In this document: positions 25,901-32,949 of the stretch, piece after piece | Position numbering within the stretch: the first letter of the stretch is position 1 | How the letters are laid out: each line of letters starts with the position of its first letter | DNA from: Choristoneura fumiferana | Taxonomy: Eukaryota; Arthropoda; Insecta; Lepidoptera; Tortricidae | DNA: 64,000 nt | Assembly (NCBI RefSeq): GCF_025370935.1 | Contig: NC_133486.1 | Coordinates: forward strand, 10,008,133 to 10,072,132 | Direction: 5' to 3' | Notes under the pieces: model-generated | What the model was told of the DNA's origin: nothing | The model's database searches: none | What the model saw: the letters and a program-made list of their open reading frames with translations, nothing else | Translations under genes and position numbers: made by a program

Positions 25901-28900
25901 AATACCCTCCGACAGGATACCCTCAGACAGAACACCCTCCGAGAGGATACCGGACCGGACTAGCGACCGGAGCAACGACCGGCTATCCTCTGACCGGCTG
26001 TCGGACCGGTACAGCACGGACCGCCACTCCTCCGACCGTTTAACACCCGGTCGGCATTCCAGAGAGCGGATATCGTCAGAGAGATCCGATAAAATGACTG
26101 AAAAGACTTCTCTCGATCGCTTGTCGGGGGAGAAGACGCCGCTGGATCGGTTGTCGATCGACAAGTTGGCCGACAAGTTGGAGACGCCCGACAAACGGTT
26201 GGAACGGATGCCAGAGCGCTATGTTCGCGCGGAGGCCGATGTAGGCTCTGGAGTCAAAGGCCGCGGCTCAGAGAGGCTCGAGGAAGCTTCATCAAATGGT
26301 GAGCATTCATAATACTTGTCGATAAAGTTTTTTTTTTATAAGTGTACGATAAAGTAACGTTTGTTCAAGCGAAATCCTAATTTCTCAATTTTTAACCAAC
26401 TTCAAAAAATAAGACTCATTCAGTTTGGTTGAATTTTTTTCGATCTTAGAACACCGTCATTTATGAACCGATTTGGAATACTATTTTTTGTTTGGGAGAG
26501 TATAAGTAATTCTCGTTTGGCCCCGTTTAAATTTGAACGAAATAAATACTATCCCTGTAGAAGAACGTAAGGTTCCTTGAAGTTGGTTTTTTTTTAGTAA
26601 TGACTTCTATTTTGACCAATTTTCTTGTAGACCTATTTCGTTACTTCAGAACTTTGTCATTTAGGTATCAATTAACCAATCGTCACTACTTTGAAAGCAA
26701 AATGAACTCTCGAAATATTGTTCAGAAATATTTTAAAGTAGTGTCGCTATTACGAAATTTTTCTGCTTGATTTCATAGAGCTTTGAATAGAACTATCTTC
26801 GGGGCTGTTTGATGTCTGTATTTTAATTGTAATAGTATGTTGACGACCTCGTTTGTCCGTCAGTGTCGGTGGGTCGTCGTGCGCGCTTGCCGGTGCGCGT
26901 GGCGCTGTCGCGGCTGCGCGCTGACACCGTGCGCGCGCTGCACGCCGCGCCGCCCCGCAGGCCCGCCAAGCGCCCCGCCTCGCCGCCCCCCCACCAGGCA
27001 CGTATATCGCACTACCAGAACGACCACCAAGCCGGTGGCAAAAAAAAATCAACATCCTACTGCGCGTGGCGCGTCACATCAATACACCACCAAGCCGATC
27101 ACTATCACATAAATCAACATTTATCATCGTCCCACTGCGCGACACATCAATACACCACCAAGCCGATCACTATCACATAAATCAACATTTATCATCGTCC
27201 CACTGCGCGACACATCAATACACCACCAAGCCGATCACTATCACATAAATCAACATTTATCATCGTCCCACTGCGCGACACATCAATACACCACCAAGCC
27301 GATCACTATCACATAAATCAACATTTATCATCGTCCCACTGCGCGACACATCAATACACCACCAAGCCGATCACTATCACATAAATCAACATTTATCATC
27401 GTCCCATTGCGCGACACATCAATACACCATCAAGCTGGCCGCTACCACATGTATATGTTCAACGACTGTCCAAGTTTTCGCGGTATCACCGTATCATGAT
27501 AGGTAGATTGTAACGATTTATTATCATTGCAGGCGGGAGAGGTGGCCGCGACGAACCATGAGCGGACGGCGGGTCAGACGCCGATCTATTATTCCTATTT
27601 CGAGCGCCTTCCCGCCGACGCTTTGTCGGACGAAGAACGCGATCACAAGTAAGATATCGTGCCAAACTACGTTCAGATTAAGGTGTATAGACTTTAAGAG
27701 AGAGGTTTTGGACACGTTATGTCAGACGAACAATGTCTGCCAATACATCTGGTTCATAAATCAGCGGGCAGAATAAATAAAAAACGAAGAAATGTCATCA
27801 GTCCCGCTTTGTATGGAAATCAATGTCAACGTAAACTCTTAGGAACGAAGCTGCGGACAAAAGATTATTATCTTACAATAATAATCCTCTTTTCAGATAT
27901 TACCTTGGCGAGGCGAAGCGTCTCCGCACTGCCGCCGAGCGCGAGCAAGAGCCCCTGCCTCGCGTCATGCTTTACCTGGAATCCGTGCTTTGCTTCGTGC
28001 TGACGGGCCGAGTGCTAGAGCTGGAATTGGATACGAAACGCGCCTTCACAATATACAGGGAGACCATCGAGTATATAAAGAGTATACATTCGATGCCGCA
28101 GCGGTTCAGAGCGTCGCCCCATTCCACGTTCAACAAGCTTGACATACTGAGGTGAGATTATTATTTATATTATTATTGTTGATGGGATGAATATCGCTAG
28201 GTGGCGTTAGTATCGTGAGGTTCGTTAGACGTTACAATCTTGCTTGCGATTGGTTAATTTTATCTTCATCTTATCTTCTTTTTATCTTCATTTTTTTTTT
28301 GAATGGACAAGAGAAAAATAAGTGTCCAATATTTTCTGATAAAATAACTGACAGACTTATCCTGGATTGTCCTGACACTATTTAGTCCATTCTCTGTTAA
28401 GTTCCTGTTATCTTCTGTGACAGGTATATACGATGCCGTCTCTGTTTATTTTGTTCGATTAGACAAGAACAGCATCGCGGACGTCTGTCAAATAAATTAC
28501 TGGAACTTTACAGAAAATGGCGAAACGGGCCCTATATTCTGAAGTGCGGCATACAAAACTTTACTCATGTAAACGTCTTGTACTAAGAAAATTTTATTTT
28601 CGTTTACAGCTTACGTGTACAAGCGTTGCTGTACCTACGTATGTTCAAAATGTACAATCGTGAAGTGAAGGAATACTACAAAGTTGTGCAGGAATATCAG
28701 CAAAAGGTACCTACTTTCTTGACTTATTATATACTATAACGCTTTACTTTTTTAGCGAGTATTTAACACCTCGAGCTATTGCACGCACCGATAAAACGTT
28801 GTCGTGCTAACTTTTTTAACTTGATATATAAAGCCTTTTACCTTCATTTTACTTTTTCTTATCTTATATTTTAACGAGGCTTTAGTAAACCTAATACATG

Positions 28901-30342
28901 GTATGTCAGCTTCATAAACATTTAACATTGGACTTTTGGATAGCTTGTCTCCAGCAAAAAATTTTTTTTAATTTTTGGATTGACTTTTCAACAATGCACT
29001 TCGCCTTTTAATACGTATGTTAGGTACAAACAATGACGTCAACAGTGACGACTTTTACGGACATTGTTAAGAAAAAGTGATCTACAGTAATATTTATGAT
29101 ATAAATTGAATGAGTAAATAAACTAAACTATGTATTTGCATCCTCCCCCAGCCGGCGTGCGCGGAGTCAGTGTCGCCCCTCTCCCCGACGCCCTCCCCGG
29201 GGGGCTCGGTCGGCTCGGTCGGGTCGGGCTCGGCGTCGGCGTCGAGCGGCTACTGCTCGCTCGCTCACTCGGTGCCGGCGCAGGCGCACAACGCGCTGCT
29301 GCAGCTCACCAAGTATTACACCTTCCTGTATGTGGCGCACGATCTGTGGGAACAGGCAGACAGCTTGTGCCGACTGCGCGCTAACCAAGGTCAGTCACCT
29401 CAAAACCACTCATTTACCCCTCGTATGCTTAAGTGCTGCCGCAGACTTACGATTTCAAGTTAGCCCACTAAATTGCACTGTATACCAATACAGTAGTAAT
29501 TTAGTTAGATAAAATAAGCGGGCTATCATTAAGTTACTGGTCTATTGGTATACAGTGCAATTTAGTTGGCCGACGCTAAAATTGTAAGTCTGCGGGCCCA
29601 CTAAGACACGAATCCATTCAAATTTAAGGGTAGCTTTTTTATTTTTTTTGATCAACAGATTTGTGCTTATTAAAACAGATGAGACTAGAATTCAGTACTT
29701 TTTTTAGTTCCCGCATACGAGTGGTTTATCCTCACCCACTATACATGCTTATAATTATATAAAAAATGTAGCCATAACCCGACAGATGTCTCTAAAATAT
29801 TGTGCAGCAAAATGAACTCTATGCAAAAGCATTTATATTCAACATGGCTGAATACATGACTAACCGACGCAACTCAAATTATCAAAAGCAAATGGACTTA
29901 GCTATTCATATTTTTGTCAAGGTTTCCCCAATTTTTTAAATTCCTATTGATCTATTTATTAGCTTGAAATTTGGTAATATTAATAAATCAGTATTTTTTA
30001 AAATTCCCTCATTTCCCTATTACAATCTGTTTTATGGGCTTATAAAACCACCAAAAATTGGGAGTTGTTATTCCTTCACGGCTGATCCTAAGCAAGCATG
30101 CTAATGGTAAATATATAATATAAACATTCTACTAAGTCACAGGACAGAATAACAATACTTATAAGTCGATTAACCCAACTAATTTGTAGCACAATGATAA
30201 TAACAAATTCTCTTCTATTCCAGATCTATTCATAGCCGTGGATCGTAAATGCGGTCCCCTGACGCTGTTCTCTACGTTCCGCCACCTCGTGCAATACGTG
30301 CGTCACGCGATCTCTCTCCTCAAGAACGCGCCGCGCGAGTGA
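13840..30342 (+). CDS. lilli: AF4/FMR2 family protein lilliputian, short isoform (13 exons)
   Basis: The proposed coding exons are 13840-13945, 21971-22013, 22337-22411, 23125-23371, 24449-24580, 24911-25126, 25536-26298, 26864-26997, 27533-27648, 27897-28151, 28610-28706, 29152-29389 and 30224-30342. They sum to 2541 nt with every phase matching, giving 846 residues and a stop. Features in order are an acidic-serine stretch, a WSLSNF motif (about 118), two AT-hooks (214-217 and 231-234), a Gly/Lys tract and Asp/Arg/Ser repeats (274-527), an AF9/ENL-binding-like LPVRVALSRL (536-545) and the C-terminal homology domain (about 590-842). AF4/FMR2 proteins are nuclear scaffolds of the super elongation complex, joining P-TEFb, ELL and AF9/ENL to release paused RNA polymerase II. 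Flies have one such gene. The usual N-terminal AF4 region is absent, so longer isoforms probably start upstream. Confidence 0.88.
14515..14830 (+). mobile_element. LINE-like repeat with GACAGACAGACA tail
   Basis: The block starts with TTTTTTGCTGACTGGAC and TTTTTGTTGACTGTACTTG. It contains the twice-repeated ACCAAA(T/C)TTCAAGTC and ends in ACAGACAGACAGACAACGGG. Shorter relatives occur near 8590 and 59500-59600. The 70-codon frame inside it is translated repeat, not a gene. Confidence 0.6.
16009..16113 (+). mobile_element. LINE 3' end with poly-A
   Basis: CCCTGGTGTTGCAGGTGTC, TATGGGCGGTGGTGATCTC, TCAGGAGACCCAC and GTTTGCCATCCAG are followed by a run of A. This is the terminal 100 bp of the element seen more fully at 52050-52341 and is 5'-truncated. 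Confidence 0.8.
20574..20680. mobile_element. Hairpin MITE (CTACGAA ends)
   Basis: CTACGAAGTGCAAAATTCGA and the following ACTTCGTATC, GACCGTCCCGCTCAC are mirrored by GTGAGAGGGACGGT, GATACGAACTTCGAA and TTTCGTAG ending at 20680. The arms are about 45 bp with few mismatches around a short AT-rich loop. It has no coding capacity. Confidence 0.85.
21971..22013 (+). CDS. lilli: lilli exon 2 (residues 36-49)
   Basis: This 43-nt exon lies between TTACAG and GTAAGT. It enters in phase 1 and leaves in phase 2, encoding GLDTRIAHSRSVTP. The exon is called from its strong splice sites and from frame continuity on both sides. Confidence 0.7.
22190..22262 (+). mobile_element. LINE 3'-end fragment in lilli intron 2
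   Basis: ACTAGCTTTTGTTCGCGGC, GTGGAATTCGGTTATCGCGC and GCCTCGCG match the start of the copy at 40682. The rest of the element is missing. Confidence 0.7.
22337..22411 (+). CDS. lilli: lilli exon 3 (residues 50-74)
   Basis: This 75-nt exon lies between TTTCCAG and GTAAGT and encodes DVVNKDLRLSESDDEVAAAN and a few more residues. The DLRLSESDDE motif resembles the acidic-serine stretch that follows the conserved lysine/leucine block in AF4 proteins, and it ties the new first exon to the known family. Confidence 0.8.
22700..22838. mobile_element. Partial MITE, GGGTGACACTATTTACCGG family
   Basis: The right end CCGGTAAATAGTGTCACCC and the interior (GACACGCCCATA, GTATGGGCGTATA, GGTCGGTATT, GTCGGTATTATCCG) match the complete copy at 60821-60982. 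The left inverted end is missing or too diverged to see. Confidence 0.75.
22846..23060. repeat. Two direct copies of a GATCGCATTCAC repeat
   Basis: GCGATCGCATTCACCATCTC plus TTTCTACCTTC recurs as GTGATCGCATTCACTATGTC plus TTTCTACCTTC about 125 bp later. Each is followed by GTGACAG or TTGACAG and a GGTGAAA motif. A third, inverted relative lies at 36840-36950. The family is unknown. Confidence 0.6.
23125..23371 (+). CDS. lilli: lilli exon 4 (residues 75-157), serine-rich region
   Basis: This 247-nt exon lies between CTCCAG and GTGAGT. It encodes a Ser/Gly/Asp/Glu stretch, a Pro/Ala stretch, then SSWSLSNFAPPTAQIPEP and a short basic end. A poly-serine/acidic segment followed by a W-x-L-x-x-(F/W) motif is typical of the AF4 transactivation region. 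Confidence 0.85.
24017..24211 (+). other. lilli: Possible 195-nt cassette exon
   Basis: The segment lies between TGCTTCCAG and GAG|GTATGC. It is 65 codons long, phase 0 at both ends, and would fit between lilli exons 4 and 5 without breaking frame. The translation (QRWINLAVLKQNLRRWLFN at its start) is hydrophobic and basic, unlike the rest of the protein, and resembles no family I know. The frame also stays open through the following intron, so the open frame may be chance. Confidence 0.3.
24449..24580 (+). CDS. lilli: lilli exon 5 (residues 158-201)
   Basis: This 132-nt exon lies between TTCCACAG and GTTAGT, phase 0 at both ends. It encodes SPISELSDSEASSPSPG, a basic RRRRSLAKR cluster and VSSDEESSRPQNT. 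The mix of acidic-serine and basic patches is in keeping with the AF4 central region and gives likely phosphorylation sites and a nuclear localisation signal. Confidence 0.8.
24911..25126 (+). CDS. lilli: lilli exon 6 (residues 202-273), two AT-hooks
   Basis: This 216-nt exon lies between TATTCCAG and GTTAGT. It encodes VKRGRPPK and KKKRGRPPK, two AT-hook cores (RGRP) 17 residues apart that bind the minor groove of AT-rich DNA. A Pro/Asp/Ala-rich stretch and TKTFIFRK follow. Fly lilliputian also has an AT-hook. The exon is very GC-rich compared with its flanks. Confidence 0.88.
25536..26298 (+). CDS. lilli: lilli exon 7 (residues 274-527), Asp-Arg-Ser repeats
   Basis: This 763-nt exon lies between CTTGCAG and G|GTGAGC. 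It opens VFTPKKGDE, continues as a Gly/Lys tract (GGKGKGGKGKG), then QVTIIEVAAESGADDDERR. Most of the rest is a run of SDR(I/L/T)P-like units of four to seven residues (TDRIPSDRIPSDRTPSERIP and onward). It is probably disordered. Long open frames in the other frames and on the minus strand (25517-26194) are by-products of the repeated GC-rich codons. Confidence 0.85.
26393..26600. mobile_element. MITE with AACCAACTTCAAAAAA ends
   Basis: TTTTAACCAACTTCAAAAAA at the left is mirrored by TTGAAGTTGGTTTTTTT ending near 26596. The interior includes ATTTATGAACCGATTTGGA. The copy lies in the intron between lilli exons 7 and 8. Confidence 0.7.
26864..26997 (+). CDS. lilli: lilli exon 8 (residues 528-572), AF9/ENL-binding-like motif
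   Basis: This 134-nt exon follows CCGTCAG. It encodes VSVGRRARLPVRVALSRLRA, then a Pro/Arg/Ala stretch ending in PPPHQ. LPVRVALSRL aligns by pattern with the AF4 sequence that folds onto AF9/ENL (Leu-x-Val-Lys-Ile-x-Leu-x-x-Leu) and sits in the expected place before the C-terminal domain. The downstream junction keeps frame only if the intron starts with GC at 26998 (CAG|GCACGT). The GT at 27002 would shift frame into an early stop. Confidence 0.72.
26998..27460. repeat. 68-bp tandem repeat array, about 7 units
   Basis: The unit contains CACATCAATACACCACCAAG, CCGATCACTATCACATAAAT and CATTTATCATCGTCCCACTG. Successive CCCACTGCGC copies start at 27131, 27199 and 27267, fixing the period at 68 bp. 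Middle copies are almost identical. The first, beginning right after the exon 8 boundary, and the last are diverged. The array fills most of the intron between lilli exons 8 and 9. Confidence 0.9.
27533..27648 (+). CDS. lilli: lilli exon 9 (residues 573-610), start of C-terminal homology domain
   Basis: This 116-nt exon lies between CATTGCAG and AA|GTAAGA. It encodes AGEVAATNHERTAGQ, then PIYYSYFERLPADALSDEERD. The last part starts the AF4/FMR2 C-terminal homology domain, the all-helical dimerisation region of the family. Confidence 0.88.
27897..28151 (+). CDS. lilli: lilli exon 10 (residues 611-695), C-terminal homology domain
   Basis: This 255-nt exon lies between TTTTCAG and AG|GTGAGA. 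It encodes YYLGEAKRLRTAAEREQEPL, then the helix PRVMLYLESVLCFVLTG and FTIYRETIEYIKSIHSMPQR. This pattern of aromatic and leucine heptads (K-Y-Y-x-x-E-A-K-x-L, then Y-L-E-x-x-L-x-F) is the clearest family signature in the gene. Confidence 0.93.
28428..28495. mobile_element. Fragment of a GATGCCGTCTCT MITE family
   Basis: CGATGCCGTCTCTGTTTATT, TTGTTCGATTAGACAAGA and CAGCATCGCGG resemble the core of the complete MITE at 59612-59752. A further trace occurs near 22610-22645 (GATCAAACAGAGACGGCATC). No inverted ends remain here. Confidence 0.5.
28610..28706 (+). CDS. lilli: lilli exon 11 (residues 696-728), C-terminal homology domain
   Basis: This 97-nt exon lies between GTTTACAG and GTACCT. It encodes LRVQALLYLRMFKMYNREVK and EYYKVVQEYQQK. 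This matches the conserved L-x-x-R-x-x-(A/S)-L-L-Y-(L/W)-R-M-F block of AF4/FMR2 proteins. Confidence 0.92.
29152..29389 (+). CDS. lilli: lilli exon 12 (residues 729-807)
   Basis: This 238-nt exon lies between CCCCCAG and G|GTCAGT. A low-complexity Ser/Pro/Gly linker (PLSPTPSPGGSVGSVGSGSA) leads into NALLQLTKYYTFLYVAHDLW and EQADSLCRLRANQ. The linker is an insertion in a helical domain and is very GC-rich. Confidence 0.9.
29440..29602. mobile_element. Inverted-repeat MITE in lilli intron 12
   Basis: GCCGCAGACTTACGATTT and CCACTAAATTGCACTGTATA at the left are mirrored by TATACAGTGCAATTTAGTTG and AAATTGTAAGTCTGCGGG at the right. It is about 160 bp, foldable and non-coding. Confidence 0.8.
30224..30342 (+). 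CDS. lilli: lilli exon 13, C-terminus and stop
   Basis: This 119-nt terminal coding exon follows TATTCCAG. It encodes LFIAVDRKCGPLTLFSTFRH and LVQYVRHAISLLKNAPRE, with stop TGA at 30340-30342. It is the last helix pair of the C-terminal homology domain. Confidence 0.92.
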
Positions 30343-30449
30343 CCCGCCCACTGCTGGGCGTGGGACCGCGGCACCCCGGCTCTAGTCCAACGTACCGATC
30401 GGAAGCGTATGGACCTGGCGTAACCCTACATAGTGCATTCGTACATAAG

Positions 30450-30455
30450 AATAAA
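30450..30455 (+). terminator. lilli: Proximal AATAAA poly-A signal of lilli
   Basis: A canonical hexamer lies 108 nt after the stop codon. It would give a short 3' untranslated region. No strong GT-rich downstream element is obvious. Confidence 0.45.
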
Positions 30456-32943
30456 GATTAGTAGAAGCGTCATTCCGGTTTTGACAAGCACGCGTAAAAC
30501 AGTATAAAACGAATGAAAAATAACTAAATTTTACGTACGAAGTTGTTTGTTGCCATGTTCAAGCATTTTAGATCGAACGTGTGAGAGTTAAAAAGAAAGT
30601 GGCAAGTACATTTGGATTCTACTGTTTTACGTTGAAGGGCTGTCGCAACTTGTGACAAAGCAAATGTAATCAGGTCTGCTATGCGTTAAGGGATATGGTT
30701 CCTCATTGCAACAAAATGTAACAAAAGCAGTTCCTAATAGTCTTTATTCCAACTGTGTTAAGATATAATCACTACAAGGTGCGTGTGTGAGTGACAACCG
30801 GAGCCATTGGCTAAGCTGGTAAGCCGGTTTGTTTCAACGTAATACTCCTCAATGTGAGGTCACGCACATACCCGCGCGTTATAGTTATAATATAAGCATC
30901 GTTGTGGTTGTATAGAACTTTGCTGGGTTATATTGTATCTGTGGGACACCGTCTATAGTGTTACACAACCTCTAAAAAAGTACTTTGCTAGTACAAAATA
31001 TCGTAGATAGGCGTGCCAAACAAGTCTTCTGAACAACATTTATTGGCTTTAGTAAAATGATGGTCAATTTTGTCTTATTTTGTAAAGAACATCAATGATT
31101 GTTGTCAGCATCGGCCTAAATCTTTTAGCATGTTTTTTTGTTGTTTTATTGTGTCTTAAATCTATTATTCGTTATTCAGTGTTGTCTTTTCTAAAAGCGA
31201 CAATTATTTGTAGCTAGGCAATCAATTTTGAAGCATTATTGTGTAGATTAATTACTTTACTCTAAAAATCTAGTTAAATTGTAATTTATTTTAAATTATT
31301 ATTATTTATTTAAAAACTAAATCATCTAAATAAATCTGTATAGTTATGAAAAGGTTATTTTTAGTCTTTAAATGCTAATGAATGGGACAGAACTGAAAAC
31401 GAACACTTGTAATTGAAGCACAAAGTCAATTTATCACTAAAGATGGTGTCGACAACTGCCACGGATTCATCCCACGCTAGAGCAAACCCCTAAGACTATG
31501 ACATTAAGAACTAATCCATCTCTAAGCAAGATGACGACCAAAGCGTTATTGTAAAGACGGCAGCGCGGTTGCCTGGCAACCACCCCTGGTTCCAAACCCG
31601 AATGTAAATCTAAGTGATAGAGTAATCATATCGTAAGTGTTTTTCGTTGTAGTATCTTCCCTATCACAATGTGTACCTATGGGGGCACGATACGAATTCG
31701 TTTAGTTTGGAAGTTATACGAAAATATTTCGAGTGTGGGCCAATCGAGTATATTATCTCACAATGGGAACACTTGTCTTGTAGTTTTTCGCAATAATTTT
31801 ACTGATTTCTACTCGTATTGTATACTTTTGCTTGTTACTCTGTGAGTGTGTTAGTATGAGAGCTTTAAACTAATTCGTACTTTAAGCGATTCGGTTAGGG
31901 TTTGATTATAAATGGAACGAACAGCGCAACGTTTCATAATCCCGATTCGTATTGGTGATTTATTTGGTCAATTTAAAATTAATTGACCCTCTCAAGAAAA
32001 TTTTATACCGTAACGGATGATGGCTCCAAAAATAAATGGAATCGAATAAAAAAAGTATACAAAATTTACTTTCATTAATCATAATATTAAAGGTGATCAA
32101 AACTGTGTTCCTAAAGCATTAAAAGTTGATTTCTTATCAAGAATAATAATAGCATACAAGAGCCCGCTATATTTTAGCGAACAATCATGAAGAAAACGTA
32201 TGTGAAAATGTTCCTATATTTTGAGTAGTCGCAGAACAATTAATTGAGCAAAAAGCTTCTTGCGTTTTATGATGTGGATCATATTTTCGTATATACATAT
32301 CAAGTAGTTTGGTGACGATCAGACCAATGTTGTATCGGGATGTGTTTATTGGTTATTGTAGCGAGAACATGGGTCATAGATGTGAATATGTTTGGAGCGA
32401 CAATAATACTCCTCTTAGGGAGTTAGAGTAAATTTCGAAAATATCGATCCATCTAGCGCATATAGAGCTCGCACTGTCGCGACCGCGACGACATAACTGG
32501 AGAAACAATCCTTGCGATTCACAAAAAATATATATTTTTAAACTAAAAAGTTTTGAACGAAATTCATAAACGTTTTACGACGACAAAATTAAATAATTAC
32601 CTAGTTTGAAACTCGGTTTAAATAGATTAGACAACTGTCATTATTAAAACAAAAACCGTAACACCAATTATTATATTTCTCTCGGTTGTTCATCAAATTT
32701 AAGTTGTGATGTAAATATAATAATAATTATTATTATATACATTTTGTAATGGATATACATGTTAGTGCCAGGATAGGTTTTGTATTAAAGTTTACGGCAA
32801 GCGGCGCCTGCTGGGTCGTCGCATGTGTGTATGACAAGACGATGCCTTGTACATAGTTTATTGTAAGAAATATGTAGTTTTCATTTATGTTTTAATTTAT
32901 ATGTAAACTATATTTATATTTAAGCGGACAAGGAGATAAACAT

Positions 32944-32949
32944 AATAAA
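32944..32949 (+). terminator. lilli: Distal AATAAA poly-A signal of lilli
   Basis: A canonical hexamer (ATAATAAAGTT) about 2.6 kb after the stop is followed by TTTTTTT and TTTGTATATTTTT within 65-90 nt. It is a candidate for the long 3' end. Confidence 0.4.

Noticed and set aside
25517..26194. 225-codon minus-strand frame opposite lilli exon 7
   Set aside because: The sense frame continues a conserved protein with correct splice phases. The antisense openness follows from the repetitive GC-rich codons and gives only low-complexity Ser/Arg.
27002..27003. GT donor for lilli exon 8
   Set aside because: It shifts the reading frame and meets a stop early in exon 9. The GC at 26998 preserves frame.
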